Shown: positions 25,814-34,282, counted from the stretch's first letter. The stretch: DNA of 64,000 bases from an uncultured Collinsella sp. (GCA_959026725.1 CAUFMG010000001.1:124001-188000), one strand, 5' to 3'. Numbers and translations: made by a program. Notes: generated by a model not told the origin, from the letters alone.

Positions 25814-26116
25814 TTACAGCCCCATCAGTTCCTTGGCCTGAGCCAGAGCCTTGACGCCGTCCATCATGCCGTAGGTGGTCATGGGAATTACGCCGACCGG
25901 AACCCCGGGGCATGCGGCGCAGACTTCATCCTTGGCATAGCCAACCTGCGGCCCAAGCAGAATGCAGTCGGCATTGCGGCCAATGGTGGCAGCCTCGTTG
26001 ACGGCGTGAGCGGACACCTCGCACTCCAGGCCCTCGGCGTCGGCGGCCTTCTTGATGTTCTTCATGATGATGCTCGTGGACATGCCGCCAGCGCACATAA
26101 GAACGATGTTTTTCAT
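25814..26116 (-). CDS. PTS EIIB, lactose/cellobiose family
   Basis: A 100-residue EIIB starting at 26116 (GGAAAGGAAC upstream). The active-site Cys8 lies in MKNIVLMCAGGMSTS, the canonical P-loop of this family. It is encoded between EIIC and EIIA. The order EIIC-EIIB-EIIA as separate polypeptides is typical of cellobiose, chitobiose and lichenan systems, so the substrate is expected to be a beta-linked di- or oligosaccharide phosphorylated at its glucose unit. Confidence 0.9.
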   Translation of the reverse strand: MKNIVLMCAGGMSTSIIMKNIKKAADAEGLECEVSAHAVNEAATIGRNADCILLGPQVGYAKDEVCAACPGVPVGVIPMTTYGMMDGVKALAQAKELMGL

Positions 26117-26206
26117 TGCAGTTCCTTTCCTGTAACCCCTCACAGGGACTTATATGTTTCGGCGATCAACGCGATCGGCCGAACCTTCGAACTTGTGGAC
26201 AATGAC

Positions 26207-27490
26207 CTACTCGGCAGAAGCCTTTGCAACAGCTTCCTCGGCCAGTGCCTCCTTATCGGCCATCTTGACGAACGGGATAAACAGCAGTCCGACCAGCAGG
26301 ATTGCGGCGAGGACGATTGCGACCAGGCCAATGCCGCCCGTAAAGAAGTTGCTGATGGGCAGCGGCACGACAAACGGCATGGAAATGGTCGGGTTAAATG
26401 CATTGCCCAGACCGAGCATCAGGCCGACGGCGGCAGCAATGCAGGCCACGGGCTTGAGCAGGATGTAGGGGATGAACATATAAGGGTTCATGGCAATGGG
26501 CGTACCGAAGATGATGGGCTCGGAGATGTTGAAGAGTGCGGGCACCAGGGCAATCTTGGAGAGGGCCTTGTAGCGCTCGGACTTGGCCGTGAGCAGCGCA
26601 AGCTCCATGCCAAGGGCGTCAACAGAACCGACAGAGAACATGATGATGAACGACAGGTACGGCAGTGGCTGGCCGGCAACGAATGCCTCGGTGTTGGCAA
26701 GAGCGCAGGCCTGGATAACCGGCATGTACACGCCCATCAGGACGCTGGGGTGGATACCAAAGAAGAACAGCAGGTTGCACAGCGTAAAGTAAATGACAAC
26801 GGCCCAGGGGCTGGAGCCCAGGAACATAACGGGAGTGGCAATGGTGCTGTTGATGAGGTTAAAGACATCGCCATAGCTCGTCAGGCCCATACCCCACTTA
26901 AGCAGCGCGGCCGTGGTGAAGATAACGATGGCGCAGAACATCGGAGATAGCGAATCGTTAACGAACTGAGGGACGGAATCGGGCATGGGGATGGCGATAT
27001 GCTTCATAAGGAAGTTAAGCGCCTTCGGCACGATCAACGCCACGAGCAGCGCAACGAACAGACCCGAGCTGCCCAGATAACGGGTCACGATAAACGTCGA
27101 GCCGTCCTCGGCATGGCCAAGAGGAATCAGCAGGAGCAAAACGCCAATAGCCGCAACCGTCGACGTAAGGCCTTTGTTCCCGAGCACCTTGCCGTAGGAG
27201 TACGAGACCGAGGCGCACATGTAGATGGCGCCGAGGTTCATGGTAACGACCAGTACGTCGGTAATCGTCGCCGACATGCCGGTGCTGGCAAGGAACGCCT
27301 GCAGCGGCGGGATCGGCAGCCCGTTGATAATGGAGAGCAGCGCCACGCCCAGCGTAACGGGCATGGTCGCCATCATGCCGGACATAAGGCCCTTTACGAC
27401 GTTGAAGCTACTCACTTTGTGGGCAATGGGGCCCACGTGCTTCTCGAGGAAGCCCTGCATCGAATCGAGAACGCTCATTTTTGTGTTCAC
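26207..27490 (-). CDS. PTS EIIC, cellobiose/lichenan-type permease
   Basis: A 427-residue membrane protein with about ten transmembrane segments and the typical N-terminus of the family (FLEKHVGPIAHKV..., GLMSGMMATMPVTL). The region FNISEPIIFGTPIAMNPYMFIPYIL (about 320-345) is the substrate-site signature of Lac-family EIIC proteins. I use the GTG at 27490, because GAGAGGA sits six bases upstream; an ATG four codons later is possible. It is flanked by an apiosidase-like hydrolase gene upstream and EIIB/EIIA genes downstream. The imported sugar is therefore probably a plant-derived apiosyl- or similar beta-glycoside of glucose. Confidence 0.9.
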   Translation of the reverse strand: MNTKMSVLDSMQGFLEKHVGPIAHKVSSFNVVKGLMSGMMATMPVTLGVALLSIINGLPIPPLQAFLASTGMSATITDVLVVTMNLGAIYMCASVSYSYGKVLGNKGLTSTVAAIGVLLLLIPLGHAEDGSTFIVTRYLGSSGLFVALLVALIVPKALNFLMKHIAIPMPDSVPQFVNDSLSPMFCAIVIFTTAALLKWGMGLTSYGDVFNLINSTIATPVMFLGSSPWAVVIYFTLCNLLFFFGIHPSVLMGVYMPVIQACALANTEAFVAGQPLPYLSFIIMFSVGSVDALGMELALLTAKSERYKALSKIALVPALFNISEPIIFGTPIAMNPYMFIPYILLKPVACIAAAVGLMLGLGNAFNPTISMPFVVPLPISNFFTGGIGLVAIVLAAILLVGLLFIPFVKMADKEALAEEAVAKASAE

Positions 27491-27573
27491 TGATCCTCTC
27501 TAAACGATTCATCTAGCTGTCAAACGGGAAATTGCGGCCGACTCTTTCCCGCCTATGACCAATGGAAATATGG

Positions 27574-29196
27574 TTACGCCTTGAGCTCGAGGACGAGGAG
27601 CCAATCCCCAACCCCGGGTTTGTCAGGCAGGGTAATGCTGTCCGTGACGGCAAGGGCGTCCTCGCCGTCACGGTATGCGCCCGTGCGAGGGTTAAACCAT
27701 CGGCTTGCATAGGCAGCGCCCGTCGGCACACCCTCGATAGCAAGCTTTTGGCGCACGGTATCGCCAAAGTACGCGACGATGCGCGAAAGGTCCTGGTTGG
27801 CGGTTGCCAGCGGAGCCTTGTTGGCAAACAGGTTGCCCGCATCGGTCGTTTCGTAGGGAGCGAGCTCCCAGAAGTGATTGTCTTCGTAGAAGGAACGCAT
27901 GTAGCCCATCTGGACCGCACCTTCTCCGTCTACCGCCTGGGCCCAAGTAATGCCAAAGCGGTTGAAGATCGCCATAAAGGGGTCGAGCTCCTCAGGGCTT
28001 TCCCACACGTTGTCCCAGATTCCCTGGGCTCCGTAGGTATAGCCGGCGCCGCCGGCCTGCATGCAGATATACGCCACGCGGCGCAGCATGTCTGCGGTGC
28101 ACAGGCGCGTACCCATCTCCTCGAGCGTCGAGCAAAACTCGTAGAGCGCCTCGCCCTCAACGAAGGGCTTGTCGTCATGAGCTGCCAGATAGTCAAAGTA
28201 GTCGCTTGCCTTGATGAGGTAATCGCCGTGACCGGCCTGGTTGAGCGTAAAGTCCATCCAGGGTTCATCCTGGTAGTAATCGGCAAAGGGGCGCTCGTTG
28301 GTATAGTGCGCCGTCGCCAGATGACCATAGCCGTCGCGTGCCTCAATCTCCAAGGCGACCTCACGCCAGCCGTCAAGCATGGCGGCTCGACCTTCTTTGC
28401 GGTATCCGGCAACCTCGCCGGCAAGCGTCCACACCATCGGATATGCACCGTAGCGCGCCACCAGGTAGCGGGCGAGGTGCTTTTGGTGTTCCACGGCATG
28501 CTCGCCGAGAATGGCAAACGCCCACGCTTGCCCAAGTGCGTTCACTAAGCCTGCATCGGCAATATAGGCCATGCGGCGGTCGAGCTCCCGCTGGTAGAAG
28601 GCCACATTAGGCACATCTTCCACGCCCTTGGCCATGCCACCGTCAATCCAATAGCGATCTCCTGCGCCCATGTCAGAGCGCAGGTTGGTCTGATAGACGG
28701 TAAAGCCCTGCTCGGCACGTAGGTCGACCATACCGCGAAATTGGCTCGTCATGCCGGGGTGGTTCGACGCATCCCAGCTCTCACGGTAAGCAAACTCCCA
28801 ATGGGTATCGCCCAGCCAAAAGAACGGCGTACCATCTGAATAGGCAAACATGCGCGAATCGTCTGCAACGCGGATAAAACCGTGGCGATACAGATCGAGG
28901 TCGCCCGCGTACGGCACGGCCTCGACGCGGCCCGTGCAGCCATTAAGACCGGTCTGCTCGGGAGCCTCGATAACATAGTTCCAGGCACCCAGCTCGGTCG
29001 GGGCAAACGACACGCAGTAGGTACGCCCACCATCCCAGTAGGCCTCGCGGCGAATTACCCTGCCACTCGAGCCGGTGAACTCCGCCCAAATCTCAACATC
29101 CAAAAACGGGTTATCGAACGAACAGGCGCTCTCAAACGTCAGAACAACCGGTCGCCAAATCTCGGCAACGGCATCTTGATTCAACGTCATATCCAT
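27574..29196 (-). CDS. DUF5060-DUF4038 glycoside hydrolase, GH140 apiosidase-like
   Basis: A 540-residue protein. An N-terminal DUF5060 beta-sandwich (about 10-90; WRPVVLTFESACSFDNPF) is followed by a DUF4038 TIM barrel (about 110-430) with the hallmark PFFWLGDTHWEFAYR and a QGFTVYQ strand. The C-terminal beta domain (about 450-540; WFNPRTGAY) resembles the collagen-binding-like domain that ends these proteins. DUF4038 includes GH140, whose characterised member BT1012 releases D-apiose from rhamnogalacturonan II. Glu272 (TLAGEVAG) and Glu346 (FVEGEALYE) are candidate acidic catalytic residues. There is no signal peptide, so it acts on an imported, probably phosphorylated, glycoside. It lies 83 bases upstream of the PTS EIIC gene. 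Confidence 0.82.
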   Translation of the reverse strand: MDMTLNQDAVAEIWRPVVLTFESACSFDNPFLDVEIWAEFTGSSGRVIRREAYWDGGRTYCVSFAPTELGAWNYVIEAPEQTGLNGCTGRVEAVPYAGDLDLYRHGFIRVADDSRMFAYSDGTPFFWLGDTHWEFAYRESWDASNHPGMTSQFRGMVDLRAEQGFTVYQTNLRSDMGAGDRYWIDGGMAKGVEDVPNVAFYQRELDRRMAYIADAGLVNALGQAWAFAILGEHAVEHQKHLARYLVARYGAYPMVWTLAGEVAGYRKEGRAAMLDGWREVALEIEARDGYGHLATAHYTNERPFADYYQDEPWMDFTLNQAGHGDYLIKASDYFDYLAAHDDKPFVEGEALYEFCSTLEEMGTRLCTADMLRRVAYICMQAGGAGYTYGAQGIWDNVWESPEELDPFMAIFNRFGITWAQAVDGEGAVQMGYMRSFYEDNHFWELAPYETTDAGNLFANKAPLATANQDLSRIVAYFGDTVRQKLAIEGVPTGAAYASRWFNPRTGAYRDGEDALAVTDSITLPDKPGVGDWLLVLELKA

Positions 29197-29224
29197 TGCA
29201 GACCCCTCTCTGGTCTTAGTCTTG

Positions 29225-30697
29225 CTAGTTCAGTCCTCGCTCACGGGCGGATGCCATGGCAAAGTCAACGATCGCCTGGGCATCTTCGGCACAAATAAAG
29301 CCTTGTGACACCTCGATCGCCGTATCGCGCTCACATAGAGCGCGATAGTTTTCGAGCGACCCGTACAGCTCTTTGAGCATCGATGCCGAGAACGACTCCA
29401 TGTGGCCAAACAGCCCGTCCTTATCGCTCGTCTTATCGACCGTGCCCTGCCCCGGCTCCACCAAGCTCGTGTTGGAGTAGCGGGCAAACGGATGCTCGAG
29501 CAGGCAGGTGCGAAGTCCGCCCTTGGTATTTCCCAGGGCATCCTTTACGTTCTCGCCGCTCGCGTCCAGCTCAATGCGTGGACAGGTTGCCGGAGCCGCA
29601 CCCGTACGGACCCAGCGGAACAGGTTACGGAATGCAGCATGGAACAGATACTGCGACGGATAGGCGTTTGCCTCGGCATGCTTACCGACATACACCGGCA
29701 GATGGTCGATACGCTTGAGATCCTCGTCGTCTTGGTAATAGTCGACGTAACTCCACTGCGTATCGTGGGAAGCACCCGTCACCTCGTACAGCCGGTACTT
29801 AAAATCGGGATCGTCGCTATCGGGCATAAGCGTGCGCCAACTCTCAAAGCGACCGTTCTCGCTTTCGGTTTGAAGGGCGATAAACGGCTCCTCGACGTGC
29901 TCCACACGCAGTAGATGGTGTGCGTATTCCCGGCAGCATTCATACTGGTTGACAGGAATGCACATCGAATGGATGCCGCCGCCAGACAGGTATCCGTCAA
30001 ACACGCGGCCGTCACGGCGCACCTCCTCGCGATAGGCAAAACTGTTAAGGTAGCGGAACAGATAGGCGCCGGACTGAGACCATCCTGTAAGGCAAATTGC
30101 CTGGCGAGGATAGTCGCGGATCGGGTTAAGGTCGGAGTCTCCGCGCAAGAGCCACGCAAGATCGGTCAGCATATCCCAAAACAGGCCAGTCTCGTAGGAG
30201 ATGTCCATGTCGGGAAGCGCGCCGCCGCGTACGAGCTGTTCCGGATCAAAGTCAAAGGGCCGCTCGGGAGTTGGGTTTGCCCAGCTCATGAAGGCATAGC
30301 GATCGGGATTGAATTCCTTGAGCTTAGCGATGGTGTTGGGCTTGCTGGTAATGCCCACATAGATATCGCCAGAGCGCACAAACTCGCCGTGACCCAGAAT
30401 CCACATGCGCTCGATTTCCATAAACGATGTGGGATTGATGATCTCCACGACCACATTGCCACTCGCTTGCGCCGGATCTTTCGGAGCACGAACAACGATC
30501 CGATTGGAATAAGGAGCGTCGGCAGTCATGACCTCCACGCCGCCGTCTTCGTCGGCGGTGCGATACACGTTGGCGGTACCGTCAACGCGATACTCGCGCT
30601 CGACGTAATCCTTTGCGCTCAGATGACAGTAGCGCTCGGCGCTCGAAAACGGATAACTCTCATCCGTAATGGGCATTTGGAAAATACCGCTGATCAT
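29225..30697 (-). CDS. Large alpha/beta hydrolase domain protein
   Basis: A 490-residue intracellular protein of the long alpha/beta-hydrolase-domain type. The nucleophile elbow is GWSQSGAYL (about 206-214), with a beta-rich N-terminal part. Candidate catalytic acid and His residues lie in the C-terminal half (for example VTGASHDTQW near 330). It is the first gene of the operon with the GH140-like and PTS genes, 28 bases before the former. GGGGGACGAG precedes the ATG. The operon setting suggests that it removes an acyl group, such as acetyl or malonyl, or another ester from the imported glycoside, as many plant apiosides are acylated. That role is inference. Confidence 0.8.
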   Translation of the reverse strand: MISGIFQMPITDESYPFSSAERYCHLSAKDYVEREYRVDGTANVYRTADEDGGVEVMTADAPYSNRIVVRAPKDPAQASGNVVVEIINPTSFMEIERMWILGHGEFVRSGDIYVGITSKPNTIAKLKEFNPDRYAFMSWANPTPERPFDFDPEQLVRGGALPDMDISYETGLFWDMLTDLAWLLRGDSDLNPIRDYPRQAICLTGWSQSGAYLFRYLNSFAYREEVRRDGRVFDGYLSGGGIHSMCIPVNQYECCREYAHHLLRVEHVEEPFIALQTESENGRFESWRTLMPDSDDPDFKYRLYEVTGASHDTQWSYVDYYQDDEDLKRIDHLPVYVGKHAEANAYPSQYLFHAAFRNLFRWVRTGAAPATCPRIELDASGENVKDALGNTKGGLRTCLLEHPFARYSNTSLVEPGQGTVDKTSDKDGLFGHMESFSASMLKELYGSLENYRALCERDTAIEVSQGFICAEDAQAIVDFAMASARERGLN

Positions 30698-30780
30698 CTC
30701 GTCCCCCTTGTTGTTGCGTTTGCTGAGACAAACTCTACTGTGGGCGCTACTTAACTTCTATTGATTCTTAAGTTTAATTA

Positions 30781-30792
30781 CTAAATATTTAG
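30781..30792. promoter_or_regulatory. Palindrome CTAAATATTTAG between divergent genes
   Basis: A perfect 12-base palindrome between the hydrolase/GH140/PTS operon and the first LacI gene. It is well placed to control both promoters. Confidence 0.45.
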
Positions 30793-30849
30793 CTTAATAA
30801 ACAGCCTGGTGTTAAGCTCATGGTAAGTTCACAAACGTTAGGAAACACC

Positions 30850-31845
30850 ATGGCCGTTACTGCAAAACAAATCGCTGACCAGCTGGGAATTTCGGCAGCG
30901 GCCGTTTCCCTTGCACTTAACAATCGACGCGGCGTAAGCGAAAAAACACGGCAGCTGGTACTTAGCACCGCCGAAGCTCTAGGTTACGACTTTAGCAAGA
31001 TTAAGTTCGAGCGCCAAAAGAGCGGAACCGTTGCCTTGGTTGCCTTTAACCGGCGCCGCATCTTTGCGCGCCCCCTCTTCGCCGATATGCTCGCCGGAGT
31101 CGAGGGCGCTCTTAGACACGCGGGATTCTCGTTTTCGCTGGTGAACTACTCACCGTTCGAAAACACTCAGCAACAGATCGCCGACATCGCCGAAGCGCAA
31201 TATGATGGTGTCATCATCCTTGCAACTGAGATGTTCGAATCGGATTTTATGCCGTTTGCATCGCTGGACTGCCCTCTGCTGCTGTTGGACTCATGCATGA
31301 GCGCTGGGGTCGATACGGTCAAGATCGACAACGCCGCCAGCATGATGCTAGCCGTGCAGTACCTGCATTCGAAGTATGGATCTGTCCCCGGGCTGTTAAC
31401 GACGCCCGTTACCGTGAGCAACTTCACCGAACGACGCTTCGCCTACGAACACGCCATCGGTCAGCTATCGGGCTCGGAAAAGTGCGGCATCATCCACGAA
31501 CTCGCCGTCGCTCCAGATGAAGCATACGCCGACATGCTCGACATTATTGATTCGGGCGAACCCCTCGCCCAAAACTACGTCGCTGTCTTTGACGATATAG
31601 CTATTGGGGCCATGAAAGCCTTTATCGAGCGTGGTTATCGCGTGCCCGATGACGTACGCATCGTCGGCTTCGACAACAACGCCGGCGGAACCTACGTGCA
31701 GCCACAACTGACCACGCTCAATGTTCCTTCGGAGTATATGGGCGCCGTCGCCGCACGGCGCCTCGTCGAGGTTATCGACGAGGCCGAGCACCACCCGCTC
31801 AAGATCGAGCTGGGGGCATCGCTCATCAAGCGCCGTTCTGCCTAG
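30850..31845 (+). CDS. LacI-family transcriptional regulator, copy 1
   Basis: A 331-residue repressor. The N-terminal helix-turn-helix (AVTAKQIADQLGISAAAVSLALNN) and hinge are followed by a periplasmic-binding-protein-like effector domain (about 65-331). I start at 30850 because AGGAAACACC precedes that ATG and the family N-terminus begins there; an ATG at 30820 would add ten residues. It is divergent from the hydrolase/GH140/PTS operon, which it probably regulates. The effector domain probably binds a sugar or sugar phosphate. Its stop overlaps the stop of the second, convergent LacI gene. Confidence 0.9.
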   Translation: MAVTAKQIADQLGISAAAVSLALNNRRGVSEKTRQLVLSTAEALGYDFSKIKFERQKSGTVALVAFNRRRIFARPLFADMLAGVEGALRHAGFSFSLVNYSPFENTQQQIADIAEAQYDGVIILATEMFESDFMPFASLDCPLLLLDSCMSAGVDTVKIDNAASMMLAVQYLHSKYGSVPGLLTTPVTVSNFTERRFAYEHAIGQLSGSEKCGIIHELAVAPDEAYADMLDIIDSGEPLAQNYVAVFDDIAIGAMKAFIERGYRVPDDVRIVGFDNNAGGTYVQPQLTTLNVPSEYMGAVAARRLVEVIDEAEHHPLKIELGASLIKRRSA

Positions 31846-32852
31846 AGCTCGCGCACGCTCTGGCGCTCGACAAAATAGGTCGAGACGGCCGTTTTGCAGG
31901 TATAGCTCTTGGGATTGCGGATGTTGCCCACCAGACGGCGCACCGCGATCTCGCCCACCTCGTGCTTGGGAACATGCACCGTGGTGAGTGGCGGGTTGGA
32001 GAAGGCGCCCACGGACAGGTCGTCGAAGCCGATCATCGACACATCGTCGGGCACGCGCACGCCATGCTCGTTGAGGGCACGCATGGCACCAACGGCGAGT
32101 ACGTCGTTTTCGGCAAAGAAGGCCGTCGGCAGGTCGTCGCGCGAGACGGTGTCGAGCCAGGCACCCATGTCGTGATAAGCGCCCTCGAGTGTGGTGCCCA
32201 GGGTGACATGCCATGCCGGATTGGGCTCAAGGCCCGCATCCTCAAGCGCTTGACGGTAGCCGCGCTCACGGTCCTTAAAGTTGCGGATACGCAGGTCGCC
32301 TGCCAGGTAGCCGATTTGCTTGTGGCCCTTCTCGATAAGGTAATCCACGGCACGCAGCACCGAATCGGTATTGGCAATGACTACAGCATCAAAGTACTGG
32401 CGATCGCTCCAGCCGTCGAGCACGATCAGGTGGGCGGCGGCGTTGGCGAACAAAGCGTAGTCTTCCTCACCCAGCTCGGTGCCCATCAGCACGATGGCGG
32501 CAGCCGGGTCGGCGATAAGGCTCTCGACCTGCGGGCGCACGGCGTTCAAGTCGCTAAAATCGAGCGAGACAAAGCTCGTGCTCATGCCGTGACGACGCGC
32601 CTGGCGCTCCACGCCCTCAATCACCGCAGGATGGAAGGTGCTCTCATCAAGGATGGCGCCCGTCTTGCGCGCGAGAACAAACTGGATGCTCTCGAGTTGC
32701 GTCGACTGCTGGTAGCCGAGCGATTGCGCGCACTCAAGGATGACCTTGGCGGTCTCCTCGCTCACGCTGCGCTTGCGATTGAGCGCGTTCGATACGGTCG
32801 CGGGCGAAAAGCCGGTGATGCGGCTGATCTCGCGGACACTTGCTTTAGCCAT
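31842..32852 (-). CDS. LacI-family transcriptional regulator, copy 2
   Basis: A 336-residue repressor from the ATG at 32852 (AGGGGGAACG upstream). The DNA-binding part (AKASVREISRITGFSPATVSNALNRKRSV) is distinct from copy 1, so it should recognise a different operator or effector. The ligand domain ends in the usual PPLTTVHVPKHEVGEIAVRRL pattern. It is convergent with copy 1, with the two stop codons overlapping. A TAAAC-rich symmetrical region (32934-32969) lies upstream and may be an autoregulatory site. Likely targets are the isomerase operon, the ROK kinase gene or both. Confidence 0.9.
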   Translation of the reverse strand: MAKASVREISRITGFSPATVSNALNRKRSVSEETAKVILECAQSLGYQQSTQLESIQFVLARKTGAILDESTFHPAVIEGVERQARRHGMSTSFVSLDFSDLNAVRPQVESLIADPAAAIVLMGTELGEEDYALFANAAAHLIVLDGWSDRQYFDAVVIANTDSVLRAVDYLIEKGHKQIGYLAGDLRIRNFKDRERGYRQALEDAGLEPNPAWHVTLGTTLEGAYHDMGAWLDTVSRDDLPTAFFAENDVLAVGAMRALNEHGVRVPDDVSMIGFDDLSVGAFSNPPLTTVHVPKHEVGEIAVRRLVGNIRNPKSYTCKTAVSTYFVERQSVREL

Positions 32853-32933
32853 CGTTCCCCCTAGCAACGGTCGCGGCCGAGCATCGTGGCTTGACCGCCC
32901 GTGGCTCGGCAACTAAACGACCGCAAATTCAAT

Positions 32934-32969
32934 CTAAACAGAATAGTAAATGTTTATTAGCTAGTTTAG
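32934..32969. promoter_or_regulatory. CTAAAC...GTTTAG region upstream of LacI copy 2
   Basis: CTAAACA and GTTTAG lie at the two ends of an AT-rich stretch that also contains TAAATGTTTATTAG. The motif matches half-sites at other promoters of this locus and may be an operator. Confidence 0.4.
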
Positions 32970-33066
32970 CCTGTTGTCAAGCGAAGCGGCACAACTATTC
33001 CCCCAACGAGCGCATTTACTCGGTAGCTAATCTGGGACAGGGCTCTTTTGAGTGCTTTTGCCACCG

Positions 33067-33179
33067 GATGATTTTTCTGGGACGGGGATTAAAAAATCAT
33101 TTTGGTGACGCGCGGCGGAAGACCAGTCTTTTTTGGGACGAGAAAATGATTTTTTAATCCCCGTCCCAGAAAAATCATC
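33067..33179. repeat. Perfect 37-bp inverted repeat, GGGACGGGGAT family
   Basis: The arms 33067-33103 and 33143-33179 are perfect 37-base reverse complements around a 39-base loop. The arm contains CTGGGACGGGGATTAAAAAA, and the hairpin at 20331-20375 shares ATCCCCGTCCCAGAAAAAT. It lies 10 bases after the ROK kinase stop and includes T-runs, so it can terminate transcription from both sides. Together with the operator region at 32934-32969 it accounts for most of the gap 32853-33189. Confidence 0.85.
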
Positions 33180-33189
33180 GCCAGAGTAG

Positions 33190-34104
33190 TTATTCGCAAA
33201 GGCGCATAGCCTCCTGCACGGCGCCGTATAGGTTAGCGTCGTTGCCCAGCTCTGCCGCCTTGACCTGCGGTACAGGGATGCCGGCGAGAATGCCCTCATA
33301 GCCCTCAAGCGCCGCGGGCATCTGGTCGCGAAGCGCGTCGATAAGTTCGGGGTGGCACGAAATGCCGCCCGCAATCACAAACACCTCGGGGTCGAGCACC
33401 GCCTGTAGGTTTACGAGCATGGCGTCGAACGTGCGCGCATAGCGGTCAAGCGCGCGCTTCGCCGCCTCATCGCCAGCCTCAACCCACTCAAAAACGCGGC
33501 GGCCGTCCACCGTGCCATCGGCAGGTAAGTCCTTCTCGGCCACGACGAGATCGCGCAGCGCACGCCAGCCGCCTGTGCTCGAAAACATTCTGTCCCCGGA
33601 CGCCGGCTGCCTCACGTCGTTGCGCAGAAAGCTAAACTCACCTGCAAAGCCATGTGCGCCGCGAAGCACGCGGCCATCGATAACGATGCCGCCGCCGATG
33701 CCGGTGCCGATAGCGAGCACGACGCCAGTGCGGCATCCGCGAAGGGCGCCCGCTGCGTACTCGCCGAGCGCGCAGCATTTTCCGTCGTTGTTGACCGCCA
33801 CCGGCATGTCAAACCGCTCGCGCAGCAACTTTCCCAGCGGACAGCCGTCCATGTAGGTAAGCGCGCCGCCGCGATGGATGGTGCCGTCCGCGTCATCCTC
33901 ATAGATGCCGCCGGGTGCACTCACGCCCACGGCGGACACGCGATCGCGATACGGCTCGATAAGACCGGTCAGGGCCTCGACCGCTTCGTCTGCCGTAGCA
34001 AAATCGGTCGGCAGGCTACCGCGCTCGCGGATGGAAAAATCCTCGCCCAGCACGGCCCACTTAACTGCCGTGCCGCCCACGTCGATGCCAAAATACTCTT
34101 TCAT
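33190..34104 (-). CDS. ROK-family sugar kinase without the zinc motif
   Basis: A 304-residue kinase from the ATG at 34104 (GGAGG upstream). The N-terminal phosphate motif FGIDVGGTAVKWAVL and the central ATP/sugar motif GIGTGIGGGIVIDG are intact, along with HGFAGEFSF. The CxCGxxGCxE zinc-binding motif of glucokinase-type ROK proteins is absent, which places it with beta-glucoside or other sugar kinases of the ROK group. Its promoter contains a strong CTGTAAAC/GTTTACAG operator. It could phosphorylate a hexose released from an imported glycoside. The exact substrate is open. Confidence 0.85.
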   Translation of the reverse strand: MKEYFGIDVGGTAVKWAVLGEDFSIRERGSLPTDFATADEAVEALTGLIEPYRDRVSAVGVSAPGGIYEDDADGTIHRGGALTYMDGCPLGKLLRERFDMPVAVNNDGKCCALGEYAAGALRGCRTGVVLAIGTGIGGGIVIDGRVLRGAHGFAGEFSFLRNDVRQPASGDRMFSSTGGWRALRDLVVAEKDLPADGTVDGRRVFEWVEAGDEAAKRALDRYARTFDAMLVNLQAVLDPEVFVIAGGISCHPELIDALRDQMPAALEGYEGILAGIPVPQVKAAELGNDANLYGAVQEAMRLCE

Positions 34105-34213
34105 GCTGCCTCCGCTTCTGCGCCGATACGTCAATATCGGCAGACCATCCCGTCCATGCAAACACAGAGAATTCCAGACAAGGCCAAGTATTTGGTTAAC
34201 GGTCGCTTTTAGA

Positions 34214-34241
34214 CTGTAAACGGAGTTTAATCTGTTTACAG
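34214..34241 (-). promoter_or_regulatory. Operator-like repeat CTGTAAAC-N12-GTTTACAG
   Basis: Perfect eight-base arms upstream of the ROK kinase start. It is the clearest instance of the TAAAC-type motif that recurs in this region and fits a LacI-family or other sugar-responsive repressor. Confidence 0.5.
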
Positions 34242-34282
34242 CAGCTAGTTCTATAAATTACGCAATAAGACAGCTCATTTTT

